A DNA stretch of 18,222 bases, taken from NCBI GenBank assembly GCA_028683635.1, contig JAQUHL010000005.1:1-18222 (forward strand). Direction: 5' to 3'. The translations under genes were made by a program, and so were the position numbers. This document shows, one piece after another, positions 9,355 to 17,206 of the stretch; positions within the stretch are counted from its first letter, which is position 1; each line of letters opens with the position of its first letter. Origin of the DNA: Candidatus Cloacimonadota bacterium. Lineage in GTDB: Bacteria; Cloacimonadota; Cloacimonadia; Cloacimonadales; Cloacimonadaceae. Under the pieces are notes generated by a model, which ran no database searches, was not told the DNA's origin, and was given only the letters and a program-made list of their open reading frames with translations.

Positions 9355-9389
9355 TAAGTAAATTTATTTATATTAGAATTAGTTACTTA
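9355..9389 (+). repeat. Inverted repeat after ABC ATPase
   Basis: TAAGTAA (9355-9361) and TTACTTA (9383-9389) are perfect 7-base complements separated by 21 bases, and lie 18 bases after the ATPase stop. The stem is AT-rich with no following T-run, so an intrinsic terminator is unlikely. It could be a weak RNA stem, a protein site, or chance. Confidence 0.25.
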
Positions 9390-9470
9390 TTGAGTCTTAT
9401 AAGCCTCTCTCAGAGATTTGATCCCAGGCAATTTAGTCCACAATTAATCCCTTAATATACAATACCCAAT

Positions 9471-9511
9471 ATATAACCAGATAGAAACCGTTAAAAACAT
9501 GGTTGTTATAT
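9471..9511 (+). repeat. Imperfect inverted repeat in the malic enzyme leader
   Basis: ATATAACCA (9471-9479) pairs with TGGTTGTTATAT (9500-9511) through about nine base pairs with a short bulge and a 20-base loop. If transcribed it could form a hairpin in the 5' leader of the malic enzyme transcript, or be an operator. No family match is recognised. Confidence 0.25.
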
Positions 9512-9557
9512 GGTGAAATACTGTTTTGATCTTGAATAGGTAAGAGGAGAGGAATGC

Positions 9558-9614
9558 ATGGCAAAATGGAAGATCTGGCTTGACAAATATCTCCATTTGA
9601 AAGAAGGGAACTAA
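9558..9614 (+). CDS. Possible 18-residue leader peptide
   Basis: The ORF from ATG 9558 to TAA 9612-9614 would encode MAKWKIWLDKYLHLKEGN. Its AGGAG (9545-9549) lies eight bases upstream, a far better ribosome site than that of the malic enzyme gene 13 bases beyond its stop. It is rich in Lys, Leu and Trp. An overlapping ATG at 9554 could instead use the same site for a 9-residue peptide. It could be a leader that couples or attenuates translation of malic enzyme, or chance; the ribosome site is the only direct support. Confidence 0.25.
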   Translation: MAKWKIWLDKYLHLKEGN

Positions 9615-9627
9615 AAAAAGCAACGGG

Positions 9628-11097
9628 ATGATAGATATGGACAAGCTAAGAACCGATTTGAGTAACCTGGGAGAGATACTATCCTCAATTTTCCCTGAAG
9701 ATCAGAAAGCGAAGGCACAGACCTATTTCTTAAAGAAATTATCCCTGAAAATGCACGAATTCTATGGTGGGAAGATGCAAAGCATCCCCAAGGCAGGAAT
9801 TTTTGGATTCAATTGGTTCAACGTTTGGTACACCCCCGGGGTTTCATCCGTCTCCACAGCAATACGGGATGACAACAGCCTTTCCTTTGCTCTCTCGAAT
9901 CGCAGCAATCTGGTGGCAGTAGTAAGCGATGGCACCAGGGTATTGGGTGATGGAGATTGCACTCCTGCCGGCGGTTTGGGTGTGATGGAAGGCAAGGCCA
10001 TGCTGATGAAATATCTGGGGGGGCTGGATGCAATAGCCTTGTGCATCAACAACCGGGATAGATCAGGCAGACCTGATCCTGGGAAAATAATCGACTTTGT
10101 AAAGATGCTGGAACCTTCTGTGGGAGCGGTCAATCTTGAGGATATTTCTCAACCCAATTGCTACAGGGTGTTGGATGAGTTGAGGACTGAGTGCTCGATT
10201 CCTGTATGGCATGATGATGCTCAGGGCACGGCCTGCGTAACTCTGGCGGGTCTGATCAATGCCCTGAAGCTGACAGATAAATCCATTTCTTCTGTCAAAA
10301 CGGTTCTCTTTGGAGCTGGAGCATCAAATACAACGATTGCCAGCTTTCTGCTGCAAAGCGGACTCGATCCGGATAAACTGATAATCTTCGACAGCAAGGG
10401 ATCCTTGCATAAAAACCGGGAAGACTTAAAGGCCAATCCTGGCAAATACAAGCAATGGACGCTGGCTCAAAAGACCAATCCCCTGCGGGTGGAAGGCATC
10501 GAAACCGCCCTGAACGGTGCGGATGTATTGATCGCTCTTTCGACTCCCGGACCCAATACCATTAAACCGGAGTGGATAAGCCATATGGCGACAAAATCGA
10601 TCGTCTTTACCTGTGCCAATCCGGTGCCGGAGATCTATCCCCATGACGCTCAACAGGCAGGTGCATATATTGTTGCCACGGGCAGAGGAGATTTCCCAAA
10701 TCAGATCAATAACTCCTGCGGATTCCCCGGAATTTTGAAAGGTGCCTTGCTTTCCAAAGCCACTAAGATCACAGATAAGATGGCCATCCGGGCTGCTCAT
10801 GCATTGGCAGATTTTGCCGAAAAGCGGGGGATTTCTCCCCAAAACATCGTTCCCACCATGGATGAAGCGGAAGTATTTCCCCATGAAGCCGCTGAGGTTG
10901 CAATACAAGCCATTGCCGATGGCGTTGCTCCCTCTGGATTGACATATGAACAGGTGTTCCAGAGAGCCAGCCAGGATATCCAGAATGCCCGCCTTGCCAC
11001 TCAAAAGCTCATTCAGGATGGTTTTATCCAGGAACCTCCGCATGCTCTTTTGCAACATGCTCTGCAGGAAACGATTACAGCCATAAAGAAGGTCTAA
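9628..11097 (+). CDS. Malic enzyme (oxaloacetate-decarboxylating malate dehydrogenase)
   Basis: This cytoplasmic enzyme of 489 aa converts malate to pyruvate and CO2 with reduction of NAD(P), linking C4 acids to pyruvate. Visible landmarks are Tyr68 in YTPGV, catalytic Lys123 in VMEGKA, the metal-binding acids Glu171-Asp172 and Asp196/Asp197 in HDDAQGTA, the dinucleotide motif GAGASN (229-234) closing on FDSKG, and a C-terminal GRGDFPNQINN segment. The loop before Lys123 reads LGDGDCTPAGGLG, where typical bacterial enzymes have LGLGDIGP followed by a short linker, so the type is somewhat divergent. The coenzyme cannot be told from sequence alone. ATG 9628 or ATG 9637 may be the start; an in-frame TGA at 9598 bars anything further upstream, and neither has a good Shine-Dalgarno. 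The SNF2 gene follows after four bases. Confidence 0.93.
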   Translation: MIDMDKLRTDLSNLGEILSSIFPEDQKAKAQTYFLKKLSLKMHEFYGGKMQSIPKAGIFGFNWFNVWYTPGVSSVSTAIRDDNSLSFALSNRSNLVAVVSDGTRVLGDGDCTPAGGLGVMEGKAMLMKYLGGLDAIALCINNRDRSGRPDPGKIIDFVKMLEPSVGAVNLEDISQPNCYRVLDELRTECSIPVWHDDAQGTACVTLAGLINALKLTDKSISSVKTVLFGAGASNTTIASFLLQSGLDPDKLIIFDSKGSLHKNREDLKANPGKYKQWTLAQKTNPLRVEGIETALNGADVLIALSTPGPNTIKPEWISHMATKSIVFTCANPVPEIYPHDAQQAGAYIVATGRGDFPNQINNSCGFPGILKGALLSKATKITDKMAIRAAHALADFAEKRGISPQNIVPTMDEAEVFPHEAAEVAIQAIADGVAPSGLTYEQVFQRASQDIQNARLATQKLIQDGFIQEPPHALLQHALQETITAIKKV

Positions 11098-11101
11098 AGT
11101 T

Positions 11102-14100
11102 TTGGCAAGGTTATTCAGCAAGGACTTCCACCTGCGCTCAGATACCTGGTTTTTTAACCAAGTCATCATCCCCTTGGAAAAAGAGGATTTGCTCTTCTGG
11201 AAATCCATTGATGAGGAAGATCATATCCACCTGCGCTTCTTCCCCACTCCTGAAAAAAGAGACCTGTTCTGCAATTCGCTGGATCTGGAATATGATCCAC
11301 AGACAGAACGGATCATCAGTCACAAATGTTCTGAATGTGACACTGATGAAAACTGCAGGCACTACCTTTCCCTGTTGCGTTTTGCCTACCACCATTTGAC
11401 CACAGAAATCTTCGCCGAAGAAGTGGTGGAAACTTGCTTTGGTAAACTGCTTGTCAGCACACCGGAATGGTTGGACAGGCTTTCTGGACCCAAGATCTGG
11501 CTGGAGGGGATCTATACTCCCGAGACAGATAAGGTCCGCTTTTATTTTTCAGAATATCAGTTTCTTGAGCTTCGCTTGTTTATCAGTGCCGCCCTTGGCA
11601 AAGATGAGCCCTGGAATGATCCCAAACAGAAAGCCCAATATCGACAGGCAGTTGCCACTCTAAGCGACCATGAAATCAGGCTATTGGAATATCTCGATAC
11701 TCAGCGGGTTGCCCTGAGCACTAAAGCTAAATTTATCTCCATTTACAAAAAAAGTTTTGCTACTGCCCTGGGAATCATGAAAAATATCCCTGGCAAGTTT
11801 ATGATCAAAGAGACTGGAGAAACACTGGTATTCAATGAACATCCTCTTGCTCTGAGCCTCAGGGTTCAACAGTATGGGGCCGACATCTTTCGCCTTGCTC
11901 CCGTGATCATAGACGATCTTTCTGTATGGTACGCAGGGCATCCAACCTGGCTTTTTTTCGGGAATATCATAAGAGAGGTTGATCTTCCCTTTGAGCTTGC
12001 GGTGATAGACAGGCTTTTTGAAAGAGACCTACTATTGAGGAAAAAGGATCTGGTCTATCTACGCACTCTCGTAATCAAAGAACTGCAAGGCAAAGATATC
12101 TATCTGGATTTTGACGAGCGGATCGAACTGCCTCTGATCTATGACAATCCTCCTACCATCAAACTGGAAATTTTCAGACAGGAGGACAGCATCCTCTTGC
12201 GAGGTAGCCTGATCTATGAGCCGGAGGTGGTGATTCCCCTTTCTGTGGTACGATTTAATTCTCCGTTGATCAAGACCTCTTTCGAAAATCCTGAGGGGCA
12301 TAAAGAAAATGCCTGGTTTCAGATACCAGTAACGGTTTTCAGAACTGTCAAACAACTTACAAAAATCCTGCCAAATGCCGATCTGAGACGCCTGGAAAGC
12401 TCATCCGAGCTGATCTTCAGAACCGATCCGCAAAGCTTTGAAAGGCTTAAACAAGCCATCTTCGAACTGAGTGATAGCGATTTGGCAATTGAGATCTCGG
12501 AAGAACTTCAGCGGGAATTCATCTATAAGGTACCCCTGCAAGCGGACATCTCATTCCGCAAAAATCTGGATACCGATTGGTTTGATTATGAAGTTCAATA
12601 TAGTTACAAGGATTTCAGGTTCACTCATGAGGAACTGAAGGCTTTTTTCCTGTCTCAGGAAAAGTTTCTCACAACCGCTGATGGCAGGACCGTTTTCATT
12701 ACCAAACGCAGCGTTTTTGACGAGACTGAAAAGCTAATCGCTACCAGTCATAAAACTATAGAAAGTGTTTACCGCTCCCGTATTATGAACCTGCCTTACT
12801 ACCTCAAACTTCAGGACGAAAACCCAGCCTTCAGAATCCGGGCAGATGAATTTATCCTTAAGCTATGCAAAGATTTGGTGTCCAGGAAGAGCGACCTTGC
12901 AGAGAGCCTGCCCAGCTATCTGCAAACCGTCCTGAGAGGATATCAGAAGGCAGGCCACAACTGGATAAAGATGCTGGCACATTACCGCTTGGGTGGCATC
13001 CTCGCAGATGAAATGGGGCTGGGAAAAACAATTCAAGCACTTAGCATCATTAGCGAAACACCGGATCAAAGCATCTCCCTGGTGGTCTGCCCCAAAACCC
13101 TAACCTACAATTGGGCAGCCGAAATTGATAAGTTCCATACCAATATCCCCTTTCTGATTGTTGAAGGTTCCAAAGAAGAACGAAAACTGCTGCTCAGCAC
13201 TCCCAATGTGAAGCTCTTCATCATTTCCTACAGCTTGGTGCTGAATGAACTGGAAGTACTCAAAAACATGAAGTTTGAGTGGTTGATCCTGGATGAAGCT
13301 CAAAACATAAAAAACGCCGGAACTCAGCGCAGTACAGCGATCAAAAAGCTTCAGAGCACCCATCGCCTTGCCCTGTCCGGAACACCCATCGAAAATAGTA
13401 TGCAAGAGCTTTGGTCTGTCTTTGACTTTATCCTGCCTGGTTATCTGGGTACCCTGGGCAGATTCAAAAGGGAATATCTGGTTGATCCTGATCCCCAGGA
13501 ATCGATCCAAAAACTCCAAAGAGCGGTTGCACCTTTTATCCTTAGAAGAGAGAAAAAAGAAGTGCTCCTGGAACTCCCCGATAAACAGGAGCAAATTGCA
13601 TGGTGCAAGTTGAATTCCATTCAGGAAAAGAGCTACCTCCAGATACTCGATTTGGTGCAAAAGAGCCTCCAGAATAAGCAGGATCTAAGTTACATTCACA
13701 TCCTGGCAGCGCTGACCAAACTGCGCCAGGTATGCAACCATCCACACCTGATAAATCCCGATATTTTGCCCGAGACAGCAGCTTCCGCCAAGCTTGAGCT
13801 CTTGATGGAGCTGGTAAAAGAATCCCTCCTCAGCGGGCATAAGATACTAATCTTCAGTCAGTTCGTACAAATGCTGAAGATTATAAGGAAGGCCTTTGAA
13901 GAACACAAAATTGCCTATGCCTATCTTGATGGTCAAACCAAAGATCGCATCACCCCGATCCGCAGTTTCGAAGAAGATTCACATCTGAAGACTTTCCTCA
14001 TCAGTTTGAAAACCGGAGGAACCGGGCTGAACCTTACTGCTGCCGACACCGTTATTCTTTTTGATCCCTGGTGGAATCCCATGATCGAAAACCAGGCCAT

Positions 14101-14302
14101 TGACCGTAGCCACCGCATCGGTCAGCAGAAAAAGGTTCAGGTCTTCAGATTGATCAGTAAGGGAACAGTCGAAGAGAAAATCAACCTCCTTCAGCAAAGT
14201 AAGCTTGATTTGTTTCAATCCCTGATCGGAGAAGGACATAAAAGCCTGCAGACCCTCGATCCGGAACTTTTAAAAGATCTCTTTCGTTATGACCGGGAAT
14301 AG
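11102..14302 (+). CDS. SNF2/Swi2-family DNA-dependent ATPase
   Basis: This 1066-residue protein belongs to the bacterial SNF2 (RapA/HepA-related) group of DNA translocases, which remodel protein-DNA or RNA polymerase complexes. The long N-terminal half contains a Cys76-x2-Cys79-x5-Cys85-x-His87 cluster resembling a SWIM zinc finger, though the first pair is CxxC rather than CxC. The ATPase core begins at about 610: motif I DEMGLGKT (636-643), motif II DEAQ (731-734), motif III LSGTPIEN, then LRQVCNHP. The helicase C lobe carries KILIFSQF, KTGGTGLNL, WWNP and DRSHRIGQ (1001-1008). All motors motifs look intact. TTG 11102 is the only usable start before an in-frame TAA at 11084, apart from a TTG 24 codons later, and has only a weak AAGG upstream. 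It lies four bases after malic enzyme, so the two are probably cotranscribed although functionally unrelated. Confidence 0.93.
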   Translation: MARLFSKDFHLRSDTWFFNQVIIPLEKEDLLFWKSIDEEDHIHLRFFPTPEKRDLFCNSLDLEYDPQTERIISHKCSECDTDENCRHYLSLLRFAYHHLTTEIFAEEVVETCFGKLLVSTPEWLDRLSGPKIWLEGIYTPETDKVRFYFSEYQFLELRLFISAALGKDEPWNDPKQKAQYRQAVATLSDHEIRLLEYLDTQRVALSTKAKFISIYKKSFATALGIMKNIPGKFMIKETGETLVFNEHPLALSLRVQQYGADIFRLAPVIIDDLSVWYAGHPTWLFFGNIIREVDLPFELAVIDRLFERDLLLRKKDLVYLRTLVIKELQGKDIYLDFDERIELPLIYDNPPTIKLEIFRQEDSILLRGSLIYEPEVVIPLSVVRFNSPLIKTSFENPEGHKENAWFQIPVTVFRTVKQLTKILPNADLRRLESSSELIFRTDPQSFERLKQAIFELSDSDLAIEISEELQREFIYKVPLQADISFRKNLDTDWFDYEVQYSYKDFRFTHEELKAFFLSQEKFLTTADGRTVFITKRSVFDETEKLIATSHKTIESVYRSRIMNLPYYLKLQDENPAFRIRADEFILKLCKDLVSRKSDLAESLPSYLQTVLRGYQKAGHNWIKMLAHYRLGGILADEMGLGKTIQALSIISETPDQSISLVVCPKTLTYNWAAEIDKFHTNIPFLIVEGSKEERKLLLSTPNVKLFIISYSLVLNELEVLKNMKFEWLILDEAQNIKNAGTQRSTAIKKLQSTHRLALSGTPIENSMQELWSVFDFILPGYLGTLGRFKREYLVDPDPQESIQKLQRAVAPFILRREKKEVLLELPDKQEQIAWCKLNSIQEKSYLQILDLVQKSLQNKQDLSYIHILAALTKLRQVCNHPHLINPDILPETAASAKLELLMELVKESLLSGHKILIFSQFVQMLKIIRKAFEEHKIAYAYLDGQTKDRITPIRSFEEDSHLKTFLISLKTGGTGLNLTAADTVILFDPWWNPMIENQAIDRSHRIGQQKKVQVFRLISKGTVEEKINLLQQSKLDLFQSLIGEGHKSLQTLDPELLKDLFRYDRE

Positions 14303-14346
14303 TGCACCCTGCTTTCATCCATTGCTTGTCTCCCGTCATTGGGGAA

Positions 14347-14371
14347 TTGACAAATAAATAGTCCTGATAAT
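14347..14371 (+). promoter_or_regulatory. Possible promoter elements before xseA
   Basis: The 79-base gap before xseA holds an exact TTGACA (14347-14352) and a GATAAT (14366-14371), but only 13 bases separate them, short of the 16-18 expected for a sigma-70 promoter. A start about 30 bases after TTGACA would give an almost leaderless xseA mRNA. The evidence is suggestive only. Confidence 0.25.
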
Positions 14372-14381
14372 TCTTACTTCC

Positions 14382-15719
14382 ATGATTGAAGATATCCAAG
14401 TATTCAGTGTTTTCGAAGTTACCTGCCATTTGAAACAGGTAATAGAAACTCAGATCGAATCGCTCTATGTGAGCGGAGAATTGAGCAATTTCGTGCATCA
14501 TAGCTCAGGTCACATGTATTTTAACCTGAAGGATGAAAATGCCACCCTCCGTTGTACTTTCTTCAAAGGGCAGAATTTTGGCCTTGATTTTCGACCAGCG
14601 GACGGCATACAGGTGATATGCTATGGTAAGCTCACTCTCTATGAGAGGGGAGGCACCTACAACCTGAATGTGCGGAATATGAGCCTGGCAGGGAAGGGAT
14701 TTCTCGCTCAGCAATTTGAGTTTCTGAAAGAGAAACTGAAATCAGAAGGCCTCTTTGAGTCAGTTCATAAAAAAACTCTCCCCCCTTTTCCCAGAAAGAT
14801 TGGGATAATTACTTCTCCCACGGGAGCAGCCCTGCAAGACATTCTTAATATCCTTTCCAGACGCTACCCTGCTGAAGTAGTGGTATATCCTTCTCTGATG
14901 CAGGGAAAGGAAGCCCCCCAGCAGGTTATTGCAGGTCTGGAACACTTTAATCAAAATCCGGATGTGGATCTGATCGTGATCACCAGAGGCGGAGGCTCGC
15001 AGAAAGACCTTTTCTGTTTCAATGATGAGAGTCTTGCCAGAGCGATCTTTGCCTCGCAACTACCTGTGGTGTCTGCGGTGGGACATGAGATAGATTTTAC
15101 GATCTGCGATTTTGTGGCCGATCGCAGGGCTCCCACCCCATCTGCTGCTGCCGAACTGATTGTTCCGGACCGTAAAGATCTGCTTGCCCACCTTAAGTCT
15201 CTATCCAGCAGAGCTTCCCTGATCCTGGAAAGCACCCTTGCCAGAACCAGTGAATCGCTGAACAAAGCTGGCTTCCAACTTCAAAGGTATCATCCCGAAC
15301 AGATGCTCGGGAACTATCAGATGCGTCTTGATTTTGTCCACCAGGCTCTACTTAACAGCAGCATTCTCTTGAAAGACAAAAGGTCTGAGCTCGACCAGAT
15401 CTCACAGGAATTCAGAATAATATCTCAAAGTAAACTTACCTACAAACAGAACACATCACAGAATCAGCTCCAACAGGTTTCGAACCTGCTTCAGAGTACC
15501 ATCAAAGAGCTTGTAACTCAGGCTAAAACAACTTACACAACTCATCGGCTTACTTTCGAGCAGAACTCTCCCTATCTCATCTTCAAGAAAGGTTACGCTT
15601 TGGTACAGAAAGAAGGCAGGTTGGTTCGTTCGGTGAAAAATCTTCAGATAAAGGACACTGTGGACATCCGTTTCCAGGATGGGGTGGTAAGTTCAGAGAT
15701 CAAGGATACAAAAGGATAA
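14382..15719 (+). CDS. xseA: Exonuclease VII large subunit
   Basis: This is the catalytic large subunit of exonuclease VII, which degrades single-stranded DNA in both directions during repair and recombination. At 445 aa it is near the normal length. The N-terminal OB-fold (about 1-100) is followed by the nuclease domain with ITSPTGAALQD, R202-GGGS-206, FNDESLARAI, and the VGHEIDF (233-239) ... DRRAPTPSAAAEL block. The C-terminal half is helical and coiled, as in the family, and ends with a GYALVQKEGRLV beta segment. ATG 14382 fits the family N-terminus; no clear Shine-Dalgarno is present. The small subunit gene xseB, commonly adjacent, is not here: a secreted protein gene follows after two bases. 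Confidence 0.96.
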   Translation: MIEDIQVFSVFEVTCHLKQVIETQIESLYVSGELSNFVHHSSGHMYFNLKDENATLRCTFFKGQNFGLDFRPADGIQVICYGKLTLYERGGTYNLNVRNMSLAGKGFLAQQFEFLKEKLKSEGLFESVHKKTLPPFPRKIGIITSPTGAALQDILNILSRRYPAEVVVYPSLMQGKEAPQQVIAGLEHFNQNPDVDLIVITRGGGSQKDLFCFNDESLARAIFASQLPVVSAVGHEIDFTICDFVADRRAPTPSAAAELIVPDRKDLLAHLKSLSSRASLILESTLARTSESLNKAGFQLQRYHPEQMLGNYQMRLDFVHQALLNSSILLKDKRSELDQISQEFRIISQSKLTYKQNTSQNQLQQVSNLLQSTIKELVTQAKTTYTTHRLTFEQNSPYLIFKKGYALVQKEGRLVRSVKNLQIKDTVDIRFQDGVVSSEIKDTKG

Positions 15720-15721
15720 GT

Positions 15722-17206
15722 GTGAAAAAGATACTACTGATAACAATACTGATGCTGACTGCCGCTCTTTCCATGGCATATTCAGATGATCAGATCAGGT
15801 CTGTCTGGGTTTTACCCTGGAATATATCCTCCCCATCCCAAATTGATGAAGTGATCCGCCAGGCAGTTCTGAGCGGACAAACAGAACTTCTGGTGGAAGT
15901 TCGATATCGCTCGGATGCTTTATATACACCAAACAGGATACCCAATCCCTTTTACAATCCCGAACCCCGCAGCCCAATCCTCGGATACGACAGTTTTGAT
16001 CCCCTGGAATATATTATCCAGAAAGCCAGATTAGCAGATCTGCAAATTCATGCCTGGGTGGTGGTTTTCAACGCCACACCTCTGGATTCTGTAAGGCTTG
16101 CTACTAACTATATCTATCAAAACCATAGGGAATGGATCACTTACAACGCCAATGGGACCAGAATGAATACCGGAGTCCAATATGGATATTTCATTGATCC
16201 TGGAATCCCGGAAGTTCAGGATTATCTTTTGGATGTATTTTCAGATCTGGTATATAGCTACCCGGAGCTCGACGGTCTTCATCTCGATTACATTCGCTAC
16301 CCCAGCCCTGAATATGGATATCATCCCATCTCCCTGAAAAGATATGAGGACTACCGGCAAGTTAATCCCCGCACAACCTGGAATGAGTGGAGGATCCTGC
16401 AGATCGACAGCTTCGTGGAAAGACTCCACAACAGAATCAAGGATATAAACGAAAAAATCATCCTCAGCGCTGCCGTATTTGCCTTTTATGAGGATGCTGA
16501 ATACTCTTACGCCCAAAAATGGGAGAACTGGCTCAAGAAAGGTATCATCGACAGAGTTTACCCCATGCTCTATAATCGGGATGAGGAATCTTTCATCAGG
16601 AACCTAAACACAATCGATAAAATGAAACAGGGCAAAAAGATAGTAATGGGCCTGAGAGCATGGAACAACGACGGCAGTTCCCTCATTCCCAAACCGGATG
16701 CTTATCCTAATGGCACTTATACAATTTATGATGTAGCTGATAAGGTGGATCTGCTCTCCAGTAAAAAACTTGCAGGGATTGCCCTCTTCAGTTACGAAGG
16801 GCTTCGCAAGGATAACGCCCTCTACGAGCTTAGTAAACTGATCTATCCTGTCACCCCTCACAGGATTCCTGACCTGCTGGCCTATCATGAACAGGAAGCT
16901 CCATCTCCGCCAATAACACCAGTAATAAGATCCAATTTTGAGCTTTCCATCGAACAGGATATGTACCAGATCAGAATTGATGTCCCCAACGATGGACGCT
17001 GGAAGTGGGAGCTTAAAAACAAAGACCAGAAGATAGTTTATCAGCGTTATCGTTACTATCTGGAGGGAGATAACACGGATTACTGGAATGGCATCCTCGA
17101 TGATGGAACAAGGGTTTCTACTGGTGAATATTTTGTGCACCTCTTCAAGGATTCTGATCAGTTTGAATACATCATTCCTCTCCAGATTCCGGAGTTGAAA
17201 GGCTAA
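15722..17206 (+). CDS. Secreted GHL10 (DUF187-like) glycoside hydrolase-like protein
   Basis: This 494-residue exported protein starts at GTG 15722, with AAGG about eight bases upstream. The signal peptide MKKILLITILML... probably ends at SMA-YS, after residue 19. The body matches the GHL10/YngK-type TIM barrel: RSVWVLPWN near the N-terminus, LLVEVRYRSDALY, IHAWVVVFN, and the core LDGLHLDYIRYP (Asp189, Arg192) followed by DRVYPMLYN. Family members are thought to act on cell-surface or exogenous polysaccharides; the substrate is not deducible. The last 70 or so residues (GRWKWELKNK...DDGTRVSTGEYFVHLF) resemble a FlgD/Ig-like beta domain often found at the C-terminus of secreted proteins in FCB bacteria. 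It is two bases after xseA and abuts the flippase gene with no gap. Confidence 0.85.
   Translation: MKKILLITILMLTAALSMAYSDDQIRSVWVLPWNISSPSQIDEVIRQAVLSGQTELLVEVRYRSDALYTPNRIPNPFYNPEPRSPILGYDSFDPLEYIIQKARLADLQIHAWVVVFNATPLDSVRLATNYIYQNHREWITYNANGTRMNTGVQYGYFIDPGIPEVQDYLLDVFSDLVYSYPELDGLHLDYIRYPSPEYGYHPISLKRYEDYRQVNPRTTWNEWRILQIDSFVERLHNRIKDINEKIILSAAVFAFYEDAEYSYAQKWENWLKKGIIDRVYPMLYNRDEESFIRNLNTIDKMKQGKKIVMGLRAWNNDGSSLIPKPDAYPNGTYTIYDVADKVDLLSSKKLAGIALFSYEGLRKDNALYELSKLIYPVTPHRIPDLLAYHEQEAPSPPITPVIRSNFELSIEQDMYQIRIDVPNDGRWKWELKNKDQKIVYQRYRYYLEGDNTDYWNGILDDGTRVSTGEYFVHLFKDSDQFEYIIPLQIPELKG

Larger units (their letters stand above)
9337..9627 (+). other. Long AT-rich intergenic region before malic enzyme
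   Basis: This is the longest non-coding gap in the window and separates the ABC pair from the malic enzyme gene. It holds two weak inverted repeats, a strong Shine-Dalgarno-like purine run (9542-9553), an 18-codon ORF, and a TTGACA at 9580-9585 with no convincing -10 hexamer at 16-18 bases. No tRNA, no TPP- or other riboswitch-like conserved core, and no classical GC stem with T-run terminator could be recognised. It probably contains the end of the ABC transcript and the promoter of the malic enzyme unit. Confidence 0.6.

Noticed and set aside
9408..9419. Short TCTC...GAGA palindrome as a terminator
   Set aside because: The stem is only about four base pairs and no T-run follows.
10426..11208. 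260-codon reading frame on the - strand
   Set aside because: It lies wholly opposite the malic enzyme gene and the start of the SNF2 gene, whose conserved motifs establish the + strand as coding.
13100..13660. 186-codon reading frame on the - strand
   Set aside because: It is a shadow of the SNF2 ATPase core; the + strand carries motifs II and III here.
14318..14345. TCCC/GGGA stem after the SNF2 stop as a terminator
   Set aside because: Four base pairs with no T-run; too weak to call.
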